From contig JAJZVO010000020.1 of the NCBI GenBank assembly GCA_021845665.1, positions 1-64,000 of the forward strand: a stretch of 64,000 bases of DNA, given 5' to 3'. Source of the DNA: Bacteroidota bacterium. Its GTDB lineage: Bacteria; Bacteroidota; Ignavibacteria; Kryptoniales; JAKASW01. The notes beneath the pieces were generated by a model. The model was not told the DNA's origin. It saw nothing but the letters and a program-made list of their open reading frames with translations, and did not search any database. Below, piece after piece: positions 44,550 to 53,045 of the stretch; positions within the stretch are counted from its first letter, which is position 1, and the number at the start of each line of letters is the position of its first letter. The translations under genes were made by a program, and so were the position numbers.

Positions 44550-44984
44550 CTACTGTTGTCTCAACGCGGCAGGATAAACGACCTGGGTCGGCATCGAATA
44601 GACAACGCGAGCCGGAGGAGCCTGAAGGACGGCCTTCAGCTCCCTTTGATGAACTCGCTCCTGCATCAAGTATCCGAACGTGAACGAAAGCACGAGCAGG
44701 AATACCGCCGCCGCGGATATGACGTAAACCGGCAGCCTTAAACGATAGCTCAGCGGATTTACTTTTCGTCTCTTCTTCACCTCTCTGAGAAGAGAGTCAT
44801 CCAATTCCGGCGGAGCAGTTACCTTGTCTCTGACGGCCAACGAACGAAGCTTTATCGCGGAAGTGAAAAACGCCTTGCATTCATTGCAACCGTAAAGATG
44901 AGAGAGCACTCCGTCTGCATCTTCAAAGCTCTCTCCCCTATCGAGAAAAGCGCTAAGCTTCTCCTGAATGTAATCGCAATTCAT
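44550..44984 (-). CDS. anti-sigma factor (zinc-finger, single-pass)
   Basis: About 144 aa. The start at 44984 has GGAG eight bases upstream. The N-terminal anti-sigma zinc finger shows Cys3 and the H-x3-C-x2-C motif (HLYGCNECKAFF). One transmembrane helix lies at about residues 78-100. The outer part (about 45 aa) is short. It should hold the ECF sigma factor at the membrane until a signal arrives. It starts 4 bp after the sigma stop. Confidence 0.88.
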   Translation of the reverse strand: MNCDYIQEKLSAFLDRGESFEDADGVLSHLYGCNECKAFFTSAIKLRSLAVRDKVTAPPELDDSLLREVKKRRKVNPLSYRLRLPVYVISAAAVFLLVLSFTFGYLMQERVHQRELKAVLQAPPARVVYSMPTQVVYPAALRQQ

Positions 44985-44988
44985 ATCT

Positions 44989-45495
44989 TCAATCTCCAAA
45001 TAGCTTTCTGTAAACCTCCCCCGCCTGCTTCCTTGCCTTGAACAATTTCGACTTCACCGCACTGATGGTTGTGTCGAGTGTCCGGGCGATCTCTTCATAA
45101 CTCAGATCGTCCCATTCGCGAAGGATCAGGATTCCCCTGTAATCCGCGGGGAGCCTTTTGAGGACGCGACCGATAATTTGTGTTTCGTCGTGAAGATTGT
45201 CGGCGGCGGAATTCGCGCCGGCAATTTCGTCTCCATTTTCACCCTCGCGGGCAAGCTTTCCGTTGTCACGGATGATGTTGAGGCACCTGTTCCTCGCGGA
45301 CCTGTACAGCCACACCTTTACCGGCATCTCGCCGTCAAAGCTCGCCGGGCTTTGAAAGAATTTCAAGAAAACCTCCCGTACAACATCTTTCCCTTCGTCG
45401 CCGGCGCTGAGCATCCGCCGGCAGAAGTTGTAGATGCCGGCCTTGTGTTTATTGTAAACCGCTTCGAACTCTCCGATCTTCTCAGGATCGCTCAC
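44989..45495 (-). CDS. ECF-type RNA polymerase sigma factor
   Basis: A 168-aa sigma-70 family protein with regions 2 and 4 only. Region 2 is at about 15-80 (YNFCRRMLSAGDEGKDVVREVF) and region 4 at about 110-160 (LPADYRGILILREWDDLSYEEIA, then the HTH TTISAVKSKLFKARK). The start is GTG at 45495 with GAGGGAG upstream. It is the first gene of a four-gene operon: sigma, anti-sigma, two TonB_C proteins. No TonB-dependent receptor is adjacent. Confidence 0.93.
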   Translation of the reverse strand: MSDPEKIGEFEAVYNKHKAGIYNFCRRMLSAGDEGKDVVREVFLKFFQSPASFDGEMPVKVWLYRSARNRCLNIIRDNGKLAREGENGDEIAGANSAADNLHDETQIIGRVLKRLPADYRGILILREWDDLSYEEIARTLDTTISAVKSKLFKARKQAGEVYRKLFGD

Positions 45496-45815
45496 TACTC
45501 CCTCGATAATGTTTGGTTCGAATCAACGCCGACGGCGCTTCATTTCCGGCACTCACCCGCCGTCACACCGGCGACGCGTATATAACCCGCGAGCAGGCCA
45601 GAAGTTGCCAGGAAACTTTCGAAAAGTTCATTTAAAATCCAACTCCGAGCAGGGAAGGTCTGGCAGGAGAATCAACCGCTCATGATGGATTGTCTCTGTC
45701 CTCTTTGCGGCTTCCATTGTGCTCTCTGTGGTTAAAAGCAGTGTCCCTTCACCTCGCCCGCTTCACTGATCCATCAATCTCGTAATCCAACAATCCGCTA
45801 TTCCCTTCTTCGTCA
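45496..45815. other. intergenic stretch, divergent promoters and a spacer repeat
   Basis: 320 bp between the sigma gene (minus) and the LonB-type gene (plus). It contains the imperfect palindrome AACTTT-TCG-AAAGTT on the minus strand and the ATCCATCAATC-type degenerate repeat at about 45762-45803. No gene is seen. Confidence 0.5.
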
Positions 45816-48362
45816 TTGTCTTTCATCCTGGGCACGGATAAATTGGGAAAAAAGGCAGGCCGAATCTTGAAGACTCAAAGGAAGACCTCTCGCAAAATCT
45901 CTCCGGTCCGCGAACTCACCCCCGACGAGCTTACATGGAGCTGCCCCGAGAGCGAGCTGAAATTCAATTCCACCGCGGAACTCGAGCCCATAGATTCAAT
46001 CATCGGACAGGAACGCGCAGTGAAAGCGCTCCAGTTCGGCGTCGAGATCAAGAGCCCGGGCTACAACGTTTTCGTCAGCGGGATCGCCGGCACCGGGAGG
46101 CTGACCACAATCAAACGCCTCCTCGAAGAGATTACCGTGGAGTGCACCCCTTCCCCGGACCGCTGCTACGTTTACAGCATTAAAGAGCCCGACAATCCGC
46201 GGCTTCTCGAATTCGAGCGCGGTCACGGACGAAAGTTCAAGGAAGACCTCGATGCGACGGTGCGCTACCTGAGAAGCAAGATCCCGGAGCTCCTTACGGG
46301 TGAGGCTTACACCGAAGCAAGGGGAAAGATTGTGGAGTCCTACGAGAAGCGCGAGAAGGCACTCCTGATGGAGTTTCAGAAGAAGATAGAAAGCGAAGGC
46401 TTCGCGCTTGTTCCAGTACAGATCGGGCCGATAACCCAGCCGCAGGTCTTCCCGGTTTTCGATGGAAAGCCGATCCCGATCGAAGAGCTGGAACAGCTCG
46501 CAAGCGAAGGCAAAGTCCCGATAAAGCAATATGCGGAGGCCGACCAGAAACTTCAGGAATTGAGAAAGGAATTTACGTCGGTCGCGCGGAAAGGCTCCGC
46601 GCTGGCCAACGAAATGATGAAGAAGGTCGAGGAGATGGAACGCCAGTCGGTCTCCAGCGTTGTGAGCCTGATTTTCGAAGAGCTGGCAGGAAGATATAAA
46701 AATCTGGAGAAGGTTCTCGATTATCTGAAATCGGTCCAGGAATATACGCTGAACAATATCCAGATTTTCAAAAAGGCCGAGGAACAGGATGCCGAAGGTG
46801 CCCTCGTCTCGCAAGCAAGGCCGAATATCGATCCGTTTATCGTCTACCGCGTCAACGTCATACAGGACAATACAGACCGTGAGCCCTGCCCTGTAGTTAT
46901 CGAGACGAGCCCGACATACACGAATCTCTTCGGCACGATAGAGCGGACAGTCGACGTGAGGGGGTTCTTCCAGACCGACCACACAAAGATAAAAGGCGGT
47001 GCGCTCCTCCGCGCGGACGGCGGATACCTGGTCATGAATGCTATCGATGCGTTGACAGAACCGGGCGTTTGGAAAGCTCTAAAGAGAACGCTCATTTACA
47101 GGAAACTTGAGATACAGTCGCTCGATACATTTTTCCAGATAAGCTCTATCGCTCTGAAGCCCGCGCCTATCGACATAAACGTCAAAGTCATACTCATCGG
47201 TGATCCGTACATATACGATATCCTCTACGAATCGGAGGAGGATTTCAAAAAGATTTTCAAGGTGAAGGCCGACTTCGACCGCGAGGCGAAACGCGACGAA
47301 AAGAAAATCGAAGAGTACGCCAGGTTCATCGCCCGCATTTGCAAGGTAGAGAACCTGATGCACTTCGACAGGTCGGGAGTGGCCGCGGTGATCGAGTATG
47401 CGGCGAGACGCGCCGGAAGACAGGATAAACTCTGGACGAGATTCAGCGACATAGCGGACCTTCTGCGCGAGGCGAGTTTCTGGGCGTCGAAGAACAGCCA
47501 CAAGTTCGTCAACCGCGAGGATGTCCTGAAGAGTCTCGACTCGCTCATCGAGAGGAACAACCTGTTCGAGGATAAGGTGCAGGAGATGATCGAGCAGGAC
47601 GTGCTGATGATCGACACGACGGGAGAACGCGTCGGCCAGGTCAACGGCTTGTCGGTTTATGATATCGGTTATTATTCTTTCGGGAGACCGACGAGAATAA
47701 CTGCGGCCGTCGGGGCGGGAAAGGCAGGCATCACGAGCATAGAGCGCGATTCAAATCTTTCGGGCAAGATACACGACAAAGGTGTTGCGACGCTGTCGGG
47801 ATATTTGCGGGAAAGGTTTGCACAGGAGAAGCCGCTTTCACTATCCGCGAGCATAGCGTTCGAGCAATCGTACAGCGGCGTCGATGGAGACAGCGCCTCA
47901 TCCACCGAGCTCTACGCGATACTTTCGAGTCTCAGTAATCTTCCCATCAAGCAAGGGATAGCCGTGACCGGAAGCGTGAACCAGAAAGGGGACATACAAC
48001 CAATCGGCGGAGTGAACCAGAAGATCGAAGGGTTTTTCCAGGTGTGCAAGGCGAAGGGACTCACCGGAAGCCAGGGGGTAATCATACCGACGAGGAATGT
48101 GAAGGATCTCGTGCTTCGTGATGAAGTCATACAGGCGGTGATGGAGAAGAAGTTTCACATTTATCCTGTAGCGAAGATAGAGGAAGGGATCGAGCTTTTG
48201 ACGGGCAAGACCGCGGCAAAACTGGGAGTGAAGGGCGAGTACGCGAAGGATTCGGTGTTTTACTTGGTGGAGAAGAGATTGAAAGAGATGAGCGGGGAGA
48301 AGGAGAAAGGAAGACGAGGAGCCAAGGAGAAAGGGAGAACGGGGAAGCGGAAAAGAAAATAG
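45816..48362 (+). CDS. LonB-type ATP-dependent protease (AAA_32 family)
   Basis: About 848 aa. An ATPase of the AAA_32 type with a long helical insert (about 115-310), then the Lon-type proteolytic domain with the Ser-Lys dyad: Ser693 in GDSASS and Lys736 in GGVNQK, 43 residues apart as in E. coli Lon. It is a bacterial LonB-like protease that degrades misfolded or regulatory proteins; no membrane helix is seen. The C-terminus is an unusual Lys/Arg-rich tail of about 30 residues. Start uncertain: a TTG at 45816 or 45867. Confidence 0.88.
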   Translation: MSFILGTDKLGKKAGRILKTQRKTSRKISPVRELTPDELTWSCPESELKFNSTAELEPIDSIIGQERAVKALQFGVEIKSPGYNVFVSGIAGTGRLTTIKRLLEEITVECTPSPDRCYVYSIKEPDNPRLLEFERGHGRKFKEDLDATVRYLRSKIPELLTGEAYTEARGKIVESYEKREKALLMEFQKKIESEGFALVPVQIGPITQPQVFPVFDGKPIPIEELEQLASEGKVPIKQYAEADQKLQELRKEFTSVARKGSALANEMMKKVEEMERQSVSSVVSLIFEELAGRYKNLEKVLDYLKSVQEYTLNNIQIFKKAEEQDAEGALVSQARPNIDPFIVYRVNVIQDNTDREPCPVVIETSPTYTNLFGTIERTVDVRGFFQTDHTKIKGGALLRADGGYLVMNAIDALTEPGVWKALKRTLIYRKLEIQSLDTFFQISSIALKPAPIDINVKVILIGDPYIYDILYESEEDFKKIFKVKADFDREAKRDEKKIEEYARFIARICKVENLMHFDRSGVAAVIEYAARRAGRQDKLWTRFSDIADLLREASFWASKNSHKFVNREDVLKSLDSLIERNNLFEDKVQEMIEQDVLMIDTTGERVGQVNGLSVYDIGYYSFGRPTRITAAVGAGKAGITSIERDSNLSGKIHDKGVATLSGYLRERFAQEKPLSLSASIAFEQSYSGVDGDSASSTELYAILSSLSNLPIKQGIAVTGSVNQKGDIQPIGGVNQKIEGFFQVCKAKGLTGSQGVIIPTRNVKDLVLRDEVIQAVMEKKFHIYPVAKIEEGIELLTGKTAAKLGVKGEYAKDSVFYLVEKRLKEMSGEKEKGRRGAKEKGRTGKRKRK

Positions 48363-48436
48363 AAGAAAGCAACTTCAACCAGTTGGATGTGTGCGTCAGA
48401 CACTGCATATCAGTAAAGAGAAAATGAGAACTAATA

Positions 48437-48637
48437 ATGCCTAAGTCACCTCTTACAGTTTACAAAGAACTTCAGAAACTGTTCACTCAAGATGTAAAGA
48501 GCATGGAGAACGGCCGTCTCCTAACAGAGACCATTTCGGCCTCTCTGGACTTCCTTAAGAAGACTCGAAGAGTTCAACTAAATTCCTTGGTCCCCAATAA
48601 GGGGTCTTTTTCTTTTGAACTGGACAGGAAGTCATAG
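48437..48637 (+). CDS. small hypothetical protein of the restriction locus
   Basis: A 66-aa protein without a recognised domain, beginning MPKSPLTVYKELQKLF. It ends 6 bases before the probable endonuclease and has the same AT-rich composition, so they are likely co-transcribed. It could be the N-terminal remnant of a longer endonuclease subunit, or an accessory or control protein; no HTH is evident. Confidence 0.6.
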   Translation: MPKSPLTVYKELQKLFTQDVKSMENGRLLTETISASLDFLKKTRRVQLNSLVPNKGSFSFELDRKS

Positions 48638-48643
48638 CGTACT

Positions 48644-49297
48644 GTGAACGAAGATATTTTTGTAGAGGACATCAGAGGGTGGAAGGAGTTTCTCGACTCT
48701 GTCGGTGAAGTTGCAAAACCGCACCTTGACAGCACGAAAATCACAAAGCTAATCTATTCGGCGGCAATTGCTTTTTGCTGCTATATCGATTTGACCAAAG
48801 ACGGCGATCAAAAAACACCCGGTACATTCTTTGAGTATCTCATCGGGCACCTGTTCGCCAAGCGCCTCGGCATAAACCCGACTAAACAACTCGATGTGCT
48901 GGATCTAGATATTCAGGCCACTCTACCGACAGATTTCATCTTTAATCTCGGAAAAGAGAAACCAAAATTTCACCTGCCAGTAAAAACCTCAAGCAGGGAG
49001 CGGGTAATCCAAGTTTGGGCTCACCAGCGTGTTCTGGATGGTGTATACGGTACCGGACGATTCATAGGAACCCCTGTAATACTCGGAGAGACTAAATCCG
49101 ACAAACGAAAGAAGGAAGTGATCGAGATCTGCCTACCAGATCAATGGAGAATATACCAGATGCACATCGCGCAACTGAAGCGGATTTACTATCTTGATGT
49201 TCCTGCAGCGTACAATAAACTCAACGAAGTATTTCCAAAGATAGCGGTTAGACCTTTCGGTGATTTCTTCCGAGAGGTCGACGCTTTGGCTCAGTAA
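48644..49297 (+). CDS. probable type II restriction endonuclease
   Basis: A 217-aa protein with a GTG start. Residues about 60-130 look like a PD-(D/E)XK nuclease core: [10 protein letters not shown] (helix with Glu), LPTDFIFNL (Asp) and [10 protein letters not shown] (beta-strand with Lys). Restriction enzymes share this layout, and a DNA methyltransferase is encoded tail to tail, which supports the call. Recognition site unknown. The 3' end overlaps the end of the methyltransferase frame by 50 bp. Composition is more AT-rich than neighbours, in keeping with transfer. Confidence 0.7.
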   Translation: MNEDIFVEDIRGWKEFLDSVGEVAKPHLDSTKITKLIYSAAIAFCCYIDLTKDGDQKTPGTFFEYLIGHLFAKRLGINPTKQLDVLDLDIQATLPTDFIFNLGKEKPKFHLPVKTSSRERVIQVWAHQRVLDGVYGTGRFIGTPVILGETKSDKRKKEVIEICLPDQWRIYQMHIAQLKRIYYLDVPAAYNKLNEVFPKIAVRPFGDFFREVDALAQ

Positions 49298-50056
49298 GTT
49301 TGCGAAAGACAAGGAAGTATGAATGGGTTTTTCGTGCGTGGACCTGTTTGAGAAGGCGACTCACGCCGGGCTTATTGTTCCGAAGGATTACGAAGAGATC
49401 CTCAACAATGAATCCGTACGTCGTGAGTTCGTCTATTATTTCCACGTGCGTTAACCTCTGTCTATTCGCGCATACTTCATCTTGACACTTTACAATTAAT
49501 ACGCCGCCGGGCTTGAGCACACGATGGGCCTCCCCGGAACCCTTGAAGTATAGATCGAGGACCGCCTCGTGGTACTTCTTGGTAATATTCTCAGAACCGT
49601 TGTTCCTATAGTAATTCTCGAAGTTCTGATGGTTTTGGTGAGCCGTCCCGCCAGGGGTGTGCATATAGGTGGATCAAATACAACACAGTCGATTTCAGCT
49701 TCAGTGTACGGCAGCTTTCGACAATCCGTCCCAGTTTGAATATCTGTGGCCAACAATTCGTAAGCTGACTTGGGCACATCCTTCCAGAACACGCATTTAC
49801 CATACGTCACGTCAGCGACCCGGGATCCTTCAGGCACATAAAGTTCGAGCACTCTCGGAAAGACAGTCGAATTCGTGCCTTGGTAAGCCGAAAAGACAAG
49901 CTTGTTAGTTGCTTCTCCTCTGGCCACCCACTTGGTCTTCTTTGGTTTGATAGGTACATCAGGAAACAGCGAGTAAGAATTCGCACTTGCGTGTAACAAC
50001 CACGGGCGAGCTGGTTTCTTTCTCGAAGCAGCTTTTCGTTTCTTAGTCTTCAGCAT
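49248..50056 (-). pseudogene. DNA methyltransferase gene frameshifted in its DPPY motif
   Basis: Two frames join into one amino-methyltransferase of about 265 aa. Frame one (from ATG 50056) carries the SAM-binding region (GSRVADVTYGKCVFWK) and runs to CVVFDPP. Frame two resumes with [19 protein letters not shown] and [13 protein letters not shown] single missing base at about 49664-49668 explains the switch: one base restores DPPYMHTP, the catalytic motif IV of N4/N6-adenine or cytosine methyltransferases. In motif I, Cys replaces the usual Gly in YGKG. If real, the mutation would disable methylation next to an apparently intact nuclease gene. Confidence 0.75.
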
Positions 50057-50432
50057 TTAATGGCAAATGTTTGTGGGATTCTCTCTGACAATCCGGTACT
50101 ATTTTACAAATTCGATTCGATGAAATCAACCGCTCAAATCTGAGGGCGATGATCGGGTTCCAAGGAAAAAGGTTGGAATCTCAAGGGCGAAACGCGCATA
50201 AGGCCAAGCGCCGGCGGCCCGAAACACCGGGACATTACCGGACGGGCGGGAGCTTGCTCAGCTGCGGGTGGTGTCCGCTCCCCGGACAGCGGTGACTGTC
50301 GTTCGGACGGCGGCGACACGGGAATTCGGGTTGATTTGAGGCTTTTTCCGAGATGGAATGGGGCCTGAAAAAAAACGATTTCATGAAGTTTTCAAGCTGC
50401 GGCCGACCTCAGAAGGGAGTCACGCTTCGGCT
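50057..50432. other. intergenic stretch, GC-rich, no gene seen
   Basis: 376 bp between the methyltransferase start and the 3' end of the ArsR-type regulator gene (both minus). It changes abruptly from AT-rich to GC-rich near 50130-50340. It contains a small TGTCCG/CGGACA hairpin at 50269-50285 but no convincing coding frame. Confidence 0.45.
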
Positions 50433-50741
50433 TCACTTCCCTGCCTTTTCGTTCAGCAGCATCTTGAGCTTCTTCAGCTTCGACTTCCAGAACCCATCGA
50501 AGTAGTCGATCCATTCCTGGAGCGCGTCGAAGCCCTCCTGCCTCAGGATGCAGTACCTTTCCTTGCCGATATTCTGTATGGAGATGAGTCCGGCGGAGTC
50601 GAGCGCCTTGACGTGCTTCGAGACGGCGGGTCGGCTCATGTCGAAGTTATCGGCGAGCGCGTTTATCGTCATCGTGTCGCGCGAGAGGAGCCGGAGAATC
50701 TCGCGCCGGCTCGGATCGGCTATAGCCTGAAACGCATCCAT
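50433..50741 (-). CDS. ArsR-type transcriptional regulator
   Basis: A 102-aa winged-helix protein: IADPSRREILRLLSRDTMTINALAD and MSRPAVSKHVKALDSAGLI, the classical ArsR HTH, then YCILRQEGFDALQEWIDYF. There is no metal-binding Cys pair, so it is of the group usually paired with an SRPBCC (AHSA1) protein. Just upstream on the same strand lie the remains of such a gene, ending 12 bases before this start. Confidence 0.9.
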   Translation of the reverse strand: MDAFQAIADPSRREILRLLSRDTMTINALADNFDMSRPAVSKHVKALDSAGLISIQNIGKERYCILRQEGFDALQEWIDYFDGFWKSKLKKLKMLLNEKAGK

Positions 50742-50750
50742 GGTGACACC

Positions 50751-51107
50751 TCATGCTTTCGATTTTGCAAGCAGCGTTTCCAGTCTCTTCCTAATCATGC
50801 TACCCCAGCCGTTCTTCATCATGATGTAAGCGAAGTAATTCTTCATTCCGCTGAAGCCGGTATGCCCGAGAAGGAGCTCGGTTCCCGCATCCTTCGGGGT
50901 GAGAGTCCAGGTCACAACGGAGTCGAGCGTGATCTTCCCCTTCCCCGGCCCGCCTTTCCATGAATATGAGAGCCGCTTCGGTGGATCAACGGTCAGGACT
51001 TCACAGTATATTATCCCGTCGAAGCCGAATTTAATCTTCGAATTGGTCGTGAAACGGAAAAGGAATTGCGACTCAACTATAAGCTGAGTCGCAATCGAAA
51101 CAAGCCT
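50751..51107 (-). pseudogene. 5'-truncated SRPBCC (AHSA1-like) gene
   Basis: An open frame without a start. It contains the second half of an SRPBCC protein: FGFDGIIYCEVLTVDPPKRLSYSW, DSVVTWTLTP, then GTELLLGHTGF and GWGSMIRKRLE, ending in TGA at 50751. The N-terminal half is missing and is replaced by a palindrome and the end of the GH2 fragment, in the same frame after a TAG. SRPBCC genes normally pair with ArsR regulators such as the one at 50433. Confidence 0.75.
51065..51095. repeat. perfect 11-bp palindrome at a truncation junction
   Basis: ATTGCGACTCA-ACTATAAGC-TGAGTCGCAAT. It lies exactly where the SRPBCC homology begins, 12 bases after the GH2 stop. It may be the scar of an excised element or a terminator of the GH2 gene; no T-run on the minus strand. 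Confidence 0.55.
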
Positions 51108-52088
51108 CTATTTTATTTTAAGCCCTTCAACGACGACCTCCGGCTTCTCGCCGCGGGTGTCGGCGTTCTGGACTTGTATATCGACCGTCCGTCGATGCCC
51201 CGGCATTATCGTTATGAAATTGTCGCTGTAAATCGCGGGCAATATCCGCCTGCCGTCCTTACTCCCGACAACCTTGAGCTTCACGAGAAGCGCCGGGTAC
51301 TTCGTCCGGTTTACGAGCGTCGTTTTCAAGTACCAGCGTCCGTCTCTCCGGTACATCCTTGTTGTTGCGGCAAGCTTGATCTTCGGCACGCTTCTGATCG
51401 CTCTCATGTCGCCGCCTTCCTGCGAAGAGCCTTTGTGTAGCCCGCGCCAGTAGAAGTTGCGGGAGATTAGTCGGCTTCCCCGCTTAAGGTTGAGGCTTAT
51501 GAAATATACGCTGCTCAAACCCATAGGATGGCCAACAGCAGATACAGGCACCATCCTGTCTTCCGGCACACTCACGCGGGTGACACGCTTCAACTTGACT
51601 GCGCCGTTCAGGTTCAGTATTTCCATCTCCGCTGTGAGGCCTGAGCCGTTGGGGACGCTGTAGTTGACGACCTCCATGCTGTCGGTGTACGCGTTCCATT
51701 GTATGTGGAGCGGCTGGCAAGCTTCCTTGCAGCCGAAGTAAGCTGCGGTCGGATCGCAATAGTAATCGTATGTCTGCCAGACCATTAAAGGCCACGGTGG
51801 GTGGGTCATCCAGAGAAGGAGACCCATGCGGTTCTTAGCCTGTGCTTCGAACATCGCGCGATAACCGGTGTAGTCCATCCAGTCGGCGAACCAGAGCCAC
51901 TCTCTCAGGCTGTCCGCGTGTCCAAACGTCTCGTCGATCGCCTTATTGAACGTCTCGCCTCACAGGGCGCCTTCGAGCGTGAAGTCGTGGACGCCCCACA
52001 TGTCCGGCTGTGGCCACATGTCTTTCACAGGCATCATCCGCTTGAGGCTCGAGTACGAAACCGTTGCCGGCGCAATTATCGCCGGGAG
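51108..52088 (-). pseudogene. 5'-truncated glycoside hydrolase family 2 gene with a nonsense codon
   Basis: The C-terminal part of a GH2 enzyme resembling exo-beta-glucosaminidase. The upstream part reads SYSSLKRMMPVKDMW, PDMWGVHDFTLEGAL, then an in-frame TGA (51960-51962), then GETFNKAIDETFGHADSLREW and GYRAMFEAQAKNRMGLLLWM, followed by the C-terminal Ig-like domains (to LKIK, TAG). The catalytic core upstream is missing: the frame meets the stop of the MDR oxidoreductase at 52089. Residues from MDYTGYR (51878) onward form a 256-codon open frame, but without active site. Confidence 0.8.
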
Positions 52089-53045
52089 TTAAATGAATAC
52101 AACTTTCCCGGCACCTCCCCGCTCAAGATCCCTGTATGCCTGGAGAGCATCGCTGAGCGGGCGTGATGCAAACCCGGACGGTAGAGAAAGGAGCGAGTCA
52201 TCAAAGGACTTAGCAATCCGAGTAAGTATGGCAGCACAGGAGCGCGAATCGTGAAGCATCGAGTCGACTCCTATGATCGATCCACCTCGCCTGTAGAGCA
52301 TTCTAACCGGCACATCGACAATTCCATCCTTTGGCGCAGCGATTACCGCAATGCAGCCATATTTGGCAAGCGCGCCGACAGAGGGCGCGAGCCAGAATCC
52401 TGTCGTGTCGAATATAACATCCGGACCATCCTTGAAGAAGTTGCGGGTAAGTTCGGGCAGGCCGCCCCGCTCTTTAAGCAAAATCGGTTGCACGTCAATC
52501 GACACGAGCTGCTTCGCCTGTTCTTCGTGGCGGACGGCACCGAGCACATTCGCGCCGCGGAGTCGCGCAAGACGCACGGCTGCAGTGCCCACTGAGCCTG
52601 CCGCTCCGATCACCAGAATATTTATGCCAGCGGCGACATTAGTCCGTTCGAGGGCGAGCCAGGCCGTGACATACGGGACACCACAGCTTGCCGCTTCGGC
52701 GAAGGTGAGCGATTTCGGCTTAGGTGAAACGCCCGCCGCATCCACCGTCAAGTATTCTGCGTGGCTGCCATCTCGAGTAAAACCCAACTCGTTTCCAGTT
52801 CCCCAGATTTCGGTGCCGATCATGTTTTCAGGTCCGTCGACGACGATGCCGGCGAAGTCGCGGCCCGGTGTCCGGGGAAGTGTAGTGTATGGAAAGCTTC
52901 CGAGCACGTTCCTCAAGTCGCTGGGGTTCAGTCCCGCCGCTTTGATTTCAACCAGGACTTCACCGTCACCGGCAACCGGAGTTGGCACGTCTTCGAGCTT
53001 CAGCGACTCGAGAGAACCAAGCGAAGAGAACCTGAGAGCCTTCAT
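52089..53045 (-). CDS. MDR-family zinc-less quinone oxidoreductase-like dehydrogenase
   Basis: About 318 aa. The ATG at 53045 overlaps the stop of the GHL10 gene (ATGA), so translation is coupled. Medium-chain reductase features: the N-terminal GroES-like fold (LNPSDLRNVLG, PRTPGRDFAGIV) and the Rossmann motif VIGAAGSVGTAAVRLA. The catalytic Cys/His zinc set is not evident, so it is a quinone-oxidoreductase-type NADPH enzyme. Substrate unknown. It directly abuts the GH2 fragment. Confidence 0.88.
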   Translation of the reverse strand: MKALRFSSLGSLESLKLEDVPTPVAGDGEVLVEIKAAGLNPSDLRNVLGSFPYTTLPRTPGRDFAGIVVDGPENMIGTEIWGTGNELGFTRDGSHAEYLTVDAAGVSPKPKSLTFAEAASCGVPYVTAWLALERTNVAAGINILVIGAAGSVGTAAVRLARLRGANVLGAVRHEEQAKQLVSIDVQPILLKERGGLPELTRNFFKDGPDVIFDTTGFWLAPSVGALAKYGCIAVIAAPKDGIVDVPVRMLYRRGGSIIGVDSMLHDSRSCAAILTRIAKSFDDSLLSLPSGFASRPLSDALQAYRDLERGGAGKVVFI

